Shown in pieces: positions 1 to 10,771 of a stretch of DNA of 64,000 nt. The DNA is from Chamaelirium japonicum (taxonomy: Eukaryota; Streptophyta; Magnoliopsida; Liliales; Melanthiaceae). The position numbers and the translations under genes are program-made. Within the stretch, counting starts at the first letter, position 1. Each line of letters opens with the position of its first letter. The stretch is from the NCBI GenBank assembly GCA_947650365.1, contig OX393555.1, forward strand, positions 78,807,995 through 78,871,994, in the 5' to 3' direction. The notes under the pieces were generated by a model. That model was given only the letters and a program-made list of their open reading frames with translations. It had not been told where the DNA came from and ran no database searches.

Positions 1-739
1 TAGAAACATTCGTGCGAATGAACTAGAATGGATCATACGAAGGAATTAGGGTGGATTGTACGAATGAATTAGAATGGATCGTATGAATGAATTAGAATGG
101 ATCGTGCGAATGAATTAGAATGGATCGTACGAATGAATTAGAATGGATCGTACGAATAAATTAGAATGGATCGTGCGAATGAATTAGAATGGATCGTACG
201 AATGAATTAGAATGGATACATTCATGCGAATGAATTAGAATGGATCGTACGAATGAAATAGAATGGATCGTTCAAATGAATTAGAAAGGATCGTGCTAAT
301 GAATTAGAATGGATCATACGAATGAATTAGAATAGATTGTGCGAATGAATTAGAATGGATCGTACGAATGAATTAGAATGGATCGTGCGAATGAATTAGA
401 TTGGATCGTATGACTGAATTAGAATGGATACATTCGTGCGAATGAATTAGAATGGATCGTATGAATGAGTAAGAATGGATCGTACGAATGAAATAGAATG
501 GATCGTACCAATGAATTAGAATGGATCGTGCTAATGAGTTAGAATGGATCGTACGAATGAGTTAGAATAGATTGTCCGAATGAATACATTTCGTGCGAAT
601 GAATTAGAATGGATTATATGAATGAATTAAAATGGATCGTATGAATGAATTCGAATGGATCATACGAATGAATTAGAATGGATACATTCGTCCGAATGAA
701 TTAGAATGGATCATATGAAGGAATTAGGGTGGATCGTAC

Positions 740-767
740 GAATGAATTAGAATGGATACATTCGTGC
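740..767 (+). repeat. 28-bp monomer variant (type example)
   Basis: This is an exact example of the second monomer type. It matches the 23-mer up to GGAT, then has an extra ACATT before CGTGC. The insertion creates CATTCG-TG-CGAATG across the join with the next unit: two 6-bp complementary arms around 2 bp. The type recurs across the whole window in both orientations (as CGCACGAATGTATCC in - blocks), spaced by 28 + n x 23 bp. It marks the edge of each higher-order repeat. Confidence 0.95.
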
Positions 768-951
768 GAAAGAATTAGAATGAATTGTATGAATGAATTA
801 GAATGGATTGTATGAATGAATTAGAATGGATTGTGCCAATGAATTAGAATGGATCGTACGAATGAATTAGAATGGATCGTATGAATGAATTAGAATGGAT
901 CGTGCGAATGAATTAGAATGGATCGTACGAATGAATTAGAATAGAATGGAT

Positions 952-1140
952 ACATTCGTGCGAATGAATTAAAATGGATCGTACGAATGAGTAAGAATGG
1001 ATCGTACGAATGAAATAGAATGGATCGTACGAATGAATTAGAATGGTTCGTGCTAATGAATTAGAATGGATCGTACGAATGAATTAGAATAAGTTGTGCG
1101 AATGAATTAGAATGGATTGTATGAATGAATTAGAATTGAT
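952..1140 (+). repeat. 189-bp higher-order repeat, 8-mer (+)
   Basis: Measured from one ACATT to the next this is exactly 189 bp, or 28 + 7 x 23. The variants come in the order: 28-mer, GAGTAAG unit, GAAATAG unit, plain unit, TGCTAATG unit, plain unit, unit ending in TTGTGC, plain unit, then the next 28-mer. The same order and length recur at 3068, 8757, 17208 and 34650. The 8-mer was therefore a unit of amplification and not a chance run of variants. Confidence 0.93.
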
Positions 1141-2799
1141 ACATTCATGCGAATGAATTAGAATGGATCGTATGAATGAATTAGAATGGATCGTGCGAAT
1201 GAATTAGAATGCATCATACGAATGAATTAGAATGGATACATTCGTGCGAACGAATTAGAATAGATCGTACGAATCAGTAAGAATGGATCGTACGAATGAA
1301 ATAGAATGGATCGTACGAATGAAATAGAATGGATCGTACGAATGAGTAAGAATGGATCGTACGAATGAAATAGAATGGATCGTACGAATGAATTAGAATG
1401 GATCGTCCGAATGAATTAGATTGGATCGTGTGAATGAATTAGAATGGATCGTACGAATGAATTAGAATGGATACATTCGTGCGAATGAATTAGTATGGAT
1501 CGTATGAATGAATTATACTGGATCTTATGAATGAATTCGAATAGATCATACGTATGAATTAGAATGGATCGTACGAATGAATTAGAATGGATCGTATGAA
1601 TGAATTAGAATGGATCGTACGAATAAATTAGAATGGATCGTACGAATGAATTAGAATGGCTACATTCATGCAAAAGAATTAGAATGGATTGTATGAATGA
1701 ATTAGAATGGATCGTACGAATGAATTAGAATGGATCGTATGAATGAATTAGAAAGGATCGTGCGAAGGAATTAGATTGGATCGTACGAATGAATTAGAAT
1801 AGATACATTCGTGCGAATGAATTAGAATGGATCGTACGAATGAGTAAGAATGGAACGTATGAATGAAATAGAATGGATCGTACGAATGAATTAGAATGGA
1901 TCGTACGAATGAATATAATTGGATCGTGCGAATGAATTAGATTGGATCGTACGAATGAGTAATAATGGATCGTACGAATGAAATAGAATGGATCGTATGA
2001 ATGAATTAGAATTGATTATACGAATGAAATAGAATGGATCGTATGAATGAATTAGAATGGATCGTATAAATTAGAATAGATCGTATTAATGAATTAGAAT
2101 GGATAGTACTAATGAATTAGAATGGATCGAACGAATGAATTAGAATGGGTCGTACGAATGCATTAGAATGGATCGTATGAATGAATTAGAATGGATCGTG
2201 CGAATGAATTAGAATGGATCGTACGAATGAACTAGAATGGATCGTACGAATGAATTAGAATAGATACATTCGTGCGAATGAATTAGAATGGATCGTACGA
2301 ATGAGTAAGAATGGATCGTACGAATGAAATAGAATGTATCGTACGAAGGAATTAGAATAGATCGTGCTAATGAATTAGAATGGATCGTACGATTGAATTA
2401 GAATAGATTGTGCGAATGAATTAGAATGGATCGTACGAATGAATTAGAATGGATCGTATGAATAAATTAGAATGGTTCGTGCGAATGAACTAGAATGGAT
2501 CGTACGAATGAATTAGAATGGATTCATTCATGCGAATGTATTAGAATGGATCCTATGAATGAGTTAGAATAGATCATACGAATGAAATAGAATGGATCGT
2601 ACGAATGAATTAGAATGGATCGTGCTAATGAATTAGAATGGATCGTACGAATGAATTAGAATAAATTGTGCGAATGAATACATTCGTGCGAATGAATTAG
2701 AATGGATCGTATGAATGAATTAGAATGGATCGTATGAATGAATTTGAATGGAACGTATGAATGAATTCGAATGGATCATACGAATGAATTAGAATGGAT

Positions 2800-2873
2800 A
2801 CATTCGTGCAAATGAATTAGAATGGATCATACGAAGGAATTTGGGTGGATCGTACAAATGAATTAGAATGGAT
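2800..2873 (+). repeat. 74-bp higher-order repeat, 3-mer (+)
   Basis: Two 28-mer ACATT boxes stand 74 bp apart (28 + 2 x 23). The enclosed units carry CATACGAAGGAATT and GGGTGG, a pair seen almost only in this setting. The same 74-bp phrase occurs at 684-757 and, reversed with ACCCTAATTCCTTCG, at 55247-55320. The unit that follows typically reads GCGAAAGAATTAG and ends GGATTGTATG. Confidence 0.9.
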
Positions 2874-3067
2874 ACATTCGTGCGAAAGAATTAGAATGGA
2901 TTGTATGAATGAATTAGAATGGATCGTATGAATGAATTAGAATGGATCGTGCGAATGAATTAGAATGGATCGTACGAATGAATTTGAATGGATTATATGA
3001 ATGAATTAGAATGGATCGTGCGAATAAATTAGAATGGATCGTACGAATGAATTAGAATAGAATGGAT

Positions 3068-3256
3068 ACATTCGTGCGAATGAATTAGAATGGATCGTTC
3101 GAATAGGTAAGAATGGATCGTACGAATGAAATAGAATGGATCGTAGGAATGAATTAGAACGGATCGTGCTAATAAATTAGAATGGATCGTACGAATGAAT
3201 TAGAATAGATTGTGCGAATGAATTAGAATGGATCGTACGAATGAATTAGAATGGAT
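3068..3256 (+). repeat. 189-bp higher-order repeat, 8-mer (+)
   Basis: The interval between ACATT boxes is 189 bp and the diagnostic GTAAG, GAAATAG, GCTAATA and AGATTGTGC units come in the standard order. A 5-bp extra AGAAT lies just before the opening 28-mer, and the same extra is present before the copy at 8757 and before the 28-mer at 952. That shared oddity ties these copies together by descent. Confidence 0.9.
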
Positions 3257-5394
3257 ACATTCGTGCGAATGAATTAGAATGGATCGTATGAATGAATTAG
3301 AATGGATCGTATGAATGAATTAGAATGGATCTTGCGAATGAATTAGAATGGATCGTACGAATGAATTAGAATGGATACATTCGTGCAAATGAATTAGAAT
3401 GGATCGTACGAATCAGTAAGAATAGATCGTACGAAAGAAATAGAATGGATCGTACGAATGAATTAGAATGGATCGTTCTAATGAATTAGAATAGATCATA
3501 CGAATGAATTAGAATGGATCGTATGAATGAAATAGAATGGATCGTGCGAATGAATTATAATGGATCTTACGAATGAATTATAATGGATACATTCGTGCGA
3601 ATGAATTAGAATGGATCGTACGAATGAGTAAGAATTGATCGTACGAATGAAATAGAATGGATCGTATGAATGAATTAGAATGGATCGTACGAATGAATTA
3701 GAATGGATCCTATGAATGAATTAGAATGGATCGTGCGAATGAAATAGAATGGATTGTACGAATGAATTAGAATGGATACATTCGTGCAAATGAATTAGAA
3801 TGGATCGTATAAATGAGTAAGAATGGATTGTACCAATGAAATAGAATGGATCGTATGAATGAATTAGAATGGATCGTGCGAATGAATTAGATTGGATCGT
3901 GCGAATGAATTAGAATGGATCGTATAAATGAATTAGAATGGATACATTCGTGCGAATGAATTAGAATGGATCGTTTGAATGAATTAGAATAGATCGTACG
4001 AATGAATTAGAATAGATTGTGCGAATGAATTAGAATGGATCGTATGAATGAATTAGAATGGATCGTATGAATGAATTAGAATGGATCGTGCGAATGAATT
4101 AGAATGGATCGTACGAATGAATTATAATGGATACATTCATGCGAATTAATTAGAATGGATCGTACAAATGAGTAAGAATGGATCGTACGAATGAAATAGA
4201 ATGGATCGTATGAATGAATTAGAATGGATCGTACGAATGAATTAGAATGGATCATATGAATGAATTAGAATGGATCTTGCGAATGAATTAGAATGGATTG
4301 TACGAATGAATTACAATGGATACATTCATGCGAATGAATTAGAATGGATCGTATGAATGAGTAAGAATGGATTGTACGAATGAAATAGAATGGATCGTAT
4401 GAATGAATTAGAATGTATCGTCCGAATGAATTATAATGGATCGTACGAATGAATTAGAATGGATACATTCGTGCGAAAGAATTAGAATGGATTGTATGAA
4501 TGAATTAGAATGGATCGTATGAATGAATTAGAATAGATCGTATGAATGAATTAGAATGGATCATGCGAATGAATTAGAATGGATCGTACGAATGAATTAG
4601 AATAGATACATTCGTGCGAATGAATTAGAATGGATCGTACGAATGAGTAAGAATGGATTGTACGAATGAAATAGAATGGATCGTACGAATGAATTAGAAT
4701 GGATCGTACGAATGAATATGATTGGATTGTGCGAATGAATTAGATTGAATCGTACGAATGAGTAAGAATGGATCGTACGAATGAAATAGAACGGATCGTA
4801 TGAATGAATTAGAATGGATCATACGAATAAAATAGAATGGATCGTATGAATGAATTAGAATGGATCGTATGAATTAGAATGGATCGTATGAATGAATTAG
4901 AATGGATCGTGCTAATGAATTAGAATGGAACGTACGAATGAATTAGAATGGATCGTACAAATGAATTAGAATGGATCGTATGAATGAATTAGAATAGATC
5001 GTGTGAATGAATTAGATGGGATTGTACGAATGAATTAGAATGGGTACATTCGTGCGAATGAATTAGAATGGATCGTACGAATAAGTAAGAATGGATCGTA
5101 CGAATGAAATAGAATGGATCGTACGAATGAATTAGAATGGATTGTGCGAATGAATTAGATTGGATCGTGTGAATGAATTAGAATGGATCGTACGAATGAA
5201 TTAGAATGGATACATTCGTGCGAATGAATTAGAATGGAAATATTCATGCGAATGAATTAGAATGGATTTTGCAAATGAATTAGAATGGATCGTAGGAATG
5301 AATTAGAATGGATCGTATGAATGAATTAGAATGGATCGTACGAATGAATTAGAATGGATACATTCGTGCGAAAGAATTAGAATGGATTGTGCTA

Positions 5395-8100
5395 ATTCAT
5401 TCATACGATCCATTCTAATTCATTCGTACGATCCATTCTAATTCATTTGCACAATTTATTCTAATTCAATCGTACGATCCATTCTAATTCATTCGCACGA
5501 TCCATTCTAATTCATTTGCATGATCCATTCTAATTCATTCATACAATCCATTCTAATTCTTTCGCACGAATGTTTCCATTCTAATTTATTCGTACGATCC
5601 ACCCTAATTCCTTCGGATGATCCATTCTAATTGATTCGTACGATCAATTCTAATTCATTAGCACGATCCATTCTAATTCATTTGCACGAATATATCCATT
5701 CTAATTCATCGTACGATCAATTCTAATTCATTCGCACGAATGTATCCATTCTAATTCATTCGTACTATCCATTCTAATTCATTCGCACGATCCATTCTAA
5801 TTCATTCATACGATCCAATCAAATTCATTCGTACGATCCATTCTAATTCATTTGCATGATCCATTCTATATCATTCATACGATCCATTCTAATTCATTCG
5901 CACGATCCATTCTAATTCATTCGTACGATCCATTCTAATTCATTCGTACGATCCATTCTAATTCATTCGTACGATCCATTCTAATTCCTTCGTACCATCC
6001 ATTCTAATTCATTCATACGATCCATTCTAAATTATTCATACGATCCATTCTATTTCATTCATACAATCGATTCTATTTCTTTCGCATGAATGTATCTATT
6101 CTAATTCATTTGTACGATTCACCCTAATTCCTTTGTATGATCCATTCTAATTCATTCGCACGAATGTATCCATTTTATTTCATTCGTACGATCCATTAAA
6201 ATTCATTCATACGATCCATTCTAATTCATTCGCACGATCCATTCTAATTCATTCATACGATCCATTCTAATTCATTCGTACAATCCATTATAATTCATTT
6301 GCACGATCCATTCTAATTCATTCGCACGATCCGTTCTAATTCATTCGTACGATCCATTCTAATTCATTCATACGATCCATTCTATTTCATTCGTATAATC
6401 CTTTCTTACTCATTCGTACGATCCATTATAATTCATTCGCACGATCCATTCTAATTCATTCGCACGATCCATTCTAATTCATTCGTACGATCCATTCTAT
6501 TTCATTCGTACGATCCATTCTTACTCATTCGTACGATCCATTCTAATTTATTCGCAGGAATGTATCCGTTCTAATTCATTCGTACAATCCATTCTAATTC
6601 ATTCGCACAATCCATTCTACTTCATTCATACGATCCATTCTAATTCATTCGTACGATCCATTCAAATTCATTCATACAATCCATTCTAATTCTTTCGCAC
6701 GAATATATCCATTCTAATTCATTCGTACGATCCATTCTAATTCATTCGCACGATCCATTCTAATTCATTCATACGATCTATTCTAATTCATTCATACAAT
6801 CCATTCTAATTCTTTCGCACGAATGTATCCATTCTAATTCATTCGTACGATCCATTCTAATTCATTCGCACGATCCAATCTAATTCATTCGCATGATCCA
6901 TTCTAATTCATTCGCACGAATGTATCCAGTCTATTCTAATTCATTTGTACGATCCATTCTAATTCATTCATACGATCCATTCTAATTCATTCGTACGAAT
7001 GTATCCATTCTATTCTAATTCATTCGTACGATCCATTCTAATTCATTCGCACGATCCATTCTAATTCATTCGTACGATCCATTCTAATTCATTCGCACGA
7101 TCCATTCTAATTCATTCATACGATCCATTCCAATTCATTCATACAATCCATTCTAATTCTTTTGTACGAATGTATCCATTCTAATTCATTCGTACGATCC
7201 ACCTTAATTCCTTCGTATGATCCATTCTAATTCATTCGCACGAATGTTTCCATTCTAATTCATTCGTACGATCCATTCGACTTCATTCATATGATCCATT
7301 CTAATTCATTCATACGATCCATTCTGATTCATTTGCACGAATGTATTCATTCGCACAATCTATTCTAATTCATTCGGACGATCCATTCTAATTCATTCGT
7401 ACGATCCATTCTAATTCATTCGCACAATCTATTCTAATTTATTTGTATGATCCATTCTAATTCATTAGCACGATACATTCTAATTCATTCGTACGATCCA
7501 TTCTATTTCATTCGTACGATCCATTCTTACTCATTCGTACGATCCATTCTAATTCATTCGCACGATCCATTCAAATTCATTCATACGAACCATTCTTATT
7601 TATTCGTACGATTCGTTGTAATTCATTCGCACGATCCTTTCTAATTCATTCATACGATCCATTCTAATTCATTCATACAATCCATTCTAATTCTTTCACA
7701 CGAATGTATCCATTCTAATTCGTTCGTATGATCCACCCTAATTTTTTTGTATGATCCATTCTAATTCATTCGCACGAATGTATCCATTCTAATTCATTCG
7801 TACATCCATTCTAATTCATTCATACGATCCATTCTAATTCATTTGCACGATCCATTCTAATTCATTCGTACGATCCATTCTAATTCATTCATACGATCAA
7901 TTCTAATTCATTCGCACGATCTATTCTAATTCATTCGCACGTTCCATCCTAATTCTTTCGTACGATCCATTCTATTTCATTCGTATGATTCATTCTAATT
8001 CCTTCGTACGATCCATTCTAATTCATTCCCATGAATGTATCCATTCTAATTCATACATACGATCCATTCTTACTCATTCGTACGATCCATTCTAATTCCT
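5395..8100 (-). repeat. Satellite block, - orientation
   Basis: All units read GATCCATTCTAATTC. The block contains a perfect 14-bp palindrome, CATTCGTACGAATG, at 6988-7001, where a 28-mer has GTAC in place of GCAC. Units extended to CCATTCTATTCTAATTC (a 5-bp extra) occur near 6925 and 7010. It ends at AATTCCTACGATCGTGCG, a flip at CGATCG. It is homologous to 10772-13541. Confidence 0.95.
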
Positions 8101-10771
8101 ACGATCGTGCGAATAAAATAGAATGGATTGTATGAATGAATTAGAATAGATTGTAAGAATGAATTAGAGTGGATACATTCATGGGAATGAATTAGAATGG
8201 ATCGTACGAAGGAATTAGAATGGATTATACGAATAAAATAGAATGGATCGTACGAAGGAATTAGAATGGATCGTACGAAGGAATTAGAATGGATCGTACG
8301 AATGAATTAGAATAGTTTGTGCGAATGAATCAGAATGGATACATTCGTGCGAAAGAATTAGAATGGATACATTCGTACGAAGGAATTAGAATGGATCGTA
8401 TGAATGAATTAGAATGGATCGTACGAATGAATTAGAATGGATCGTATGAATGAATTCGAATGGATCATACGAATGAAATAGAATGGATATATTCGTGCGA
8501 ATGAATTAGAATGGATCATACGAAGGAATTAGGGTGGATCGTACAAATGAATTAGAATGGATACATTTGTGCGAAAGAATTAGAATGGATTGTATGAATG
8601 AACTAGAATGAATCGTATGAAAGAATTAGAATGGATCGTGCGAATGAATTAGAATGGATCGTACGAATGAATTAGAATAGATTTTATGAATGAATTAGAA
8701 TGGATCGTGCGAATGAATTAGAATGGATCGTACGAATGAATTAGAATAGAATGGATACATTCGTGCGAATGAATTAGAATGGATCGTACGAATAAGTAAG
8801 AATGGATCGTACGAATGAAATAGAATGGATCGTACGAATGAATTAGAAAGGATCGTGCTAATGAATTAGAATGGATCGTACGAATGAATTAGAATAGATT
8901 GTGCGAATGAATTAGAATGGATCGTACGAATGAATTATAATGGATACATTCGTGCGAATGAATTAGAATGGATCGTATGAATGAATTAGAATGGATCATA
9001 TGAATGAATTAGAATGGATCGTGCGAATGAATTAGAATGGATCGTACGAATGAATTAGAATGGATAAATTCGTGCGAATGAATTAGAATGGATAGTACGA
9101 ATCAGTAAGAATGGATCGTACGAAAGAAATAGAATGGATCGTACGAATGAATTAGAATGGATCGTGCTAATGAATTAGAATGGATCGTACGAATGAATTA
9201 GAATAGATTGTGCGAATGAAATAGAATGGATCGTACGAACGAATTAGAATGGATCGTATGAATGAATTAGAATGGATCGTGCGAATGAATTAGAATGGAT
9301 CGTACGAATGAATTAGAATGGATACATTCGTGCGAATGAATAAGAATGGATCGTACGAATGAGTAAGAATGGATCGTAGAATGAAATAGAATAGATCGTA
9401 TGAATGAATTAGAATGGATTGTACGAATGAATTAGAATGGATCGTATGAATGAATTAGAATGGATCGGGCGAATGAATTAGAATGGATCATACGAATGAA
9501 TTAGAATGGATACATTCGTGCGAATGAATTAGAATGATTCATACGAATGAGTAAGAATGGATCGTACGAATGAAATAGAATGGATCGTACGAATGAATTA
9601 GAATGGATCGTGCGAATGAATTAGATTGGATCGTCCGAATGAATTAGAATGGATCGTACGAATGAATTAGAATGGATACATTCGTGTGAATGAATTAGAA
9701 TGGATCGTATGAATGAATTCGAATGAATCGTACGTATGAATTAGAATGGATCATACAAATGAATTAGAATAGATCGTATGAATGAATTAGAATGGATCGT
9801 GCGAATGAATTAGAATGGATCGTATGAATAAATTAGAATGGATATATTCGTGCGAAAGAATTAGAATGGATTGTATGAATGAATTAGAATGGATCGTACG
9901 AATGAATTAGAATGGATCGTATGAATGAATTAGAATGGATCGTGCGAATGAATTAGAATGGATCGTACGAATGAATTAGAATGGATACATTCGTGCGAAT
10001 GAATTAGAATGGATCGTATGAATGAGTAAGAATGGATCGTACGAATGAAATTGAATGGATCGTACGAATGAATTAGAATGGATCGTACGAATGAATATGA
10101 TTGGATCGTGCGAATGAATTAGATTGGATCATACGAATGAGTAAGAATGGATCGTACGAATGAAATAGAATGGATCGTATGAATGAATTATAATGGATCA
10201 TACGAATTAAATAGAATGGATCGTATGAATGAATTAGAACGGATCATATGAATTAGAATGGATCGTATGAATGAATTAGAATGGATCGTGCTAATGAATT
10301 ATAATGGATCGTACGAATGAATTAGAATGGATCATACGAATGAATTTGAATGGATCGTATGAATAAATTAGAATAGATCGTGCGAATGAATTAGAAGGGA
10401 TCGTACGAATGAATTAGAATGGGTACATTCGTGCGAATGAATTTGAATGGATCGTACGAATGAGTAAGAATGGATCGTACGAATGAAATAGAATGGATCG
10501 TACGAAGGAATTAGAATAGATTGTGCGAATGAATTAGATTGGATCGTGCGAATGAATTAGAAGGGATCGTACAAATGAATTAGAATGGATACATTCGTGC
10601 GAATGAATTAGAATGGAAACATTCATGCGAATGAATTAGAATGGATCGTGCAAATGAATTAGAATGGATCGTAGGAATGAATTAGAATGGATCGTTTGAA
10701 TGAATTAGAATGGATCGTACGAATGAATTAGAATGGATACATTCTTGCGAAAGAATTAGAATAGATCATGG
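8101..10771 (+). repeat. Satellite block, + orientation
   Basis: The block opens at the CGATCG flip with GCGAATAAAATAG and a CATTCATGGGAATG 28-mer near 8171. From about 8380 it follows 2691-5394 unit by unit, at an offset of 5,689 bp up to 9100 and of 5,379 bp from about 10245. It ends at CATGGTAATTCATTC. Confidence 0.95.
8757..8945 (+). repeat. 189-bp higher-order repeat, 8-mer (+)
   Basis: This is the exact counterpart of 3068-3256 at an offset of 5,689 bp, with the same AGAAT extra before its first 28-mer. It belongs to the second copy of the 5.4-kb duplication. Confidence 0.9.

Larger units (their letters stand above)
1..5394 (+). repeat. Satellite block, + orientation
   Basis: This is the longest uniform block in the window, entirely in the GAATGAATTAG direction. 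28-mers lie at 218, 430, 586, 684, 758, 952, 1141, 1238, 1473, 1662 and 1804 (ACATT positions) and onward, mostly spaced 74, 97, 189, 212 or 235 bp, all of the form 28 + n x 23. The first monomer is damaged: TAGAAACATTCG lacks TGGAT. It ends where GGATTGTGC runs into TAATTCATTC, a join centred on the TGCTAATG variant. Confidence 0.96.
2690..8100. repeat. 5.4-kb segmental duplication, copy 1
   Basis: A + arm followed by a - arm joined at 5394. It matches copy 2 by shared oddities: CGTACAAATG at 2851 and 8540, AATCAGTAAG at 3411 and 9100 (both 5,689 bp), the shortened CGTATGAATTAG unit at 4866 and 10245 (5,379 bp), and the turn at 5393 and 10772 (5,379 bp). The fall of 310 bp in offset shows net loss or gain of whole modules between copies. 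Confidence 0.88.

Noticed and set aside
740-774. CENP-B box in the 28-mer (TTCGTGCGAATG)
   Set aside because: Only TTCG and one following A match the nTTCGnnnnAnnCGGGn core; the required CGGG is GAAT here. Not a CENP-B box by sequence.
7447-7644. 65-codon open frame
   Set aside because: Its product is a 23-residue repeat of the IHSNSFVRSILIHSYDPF kind. Three 23-bp monomers make 69 bp, so a frame that escapes stops in one cycle stays open until a variant or a 28-mer shifts it. No start context, composition change or conserved length.
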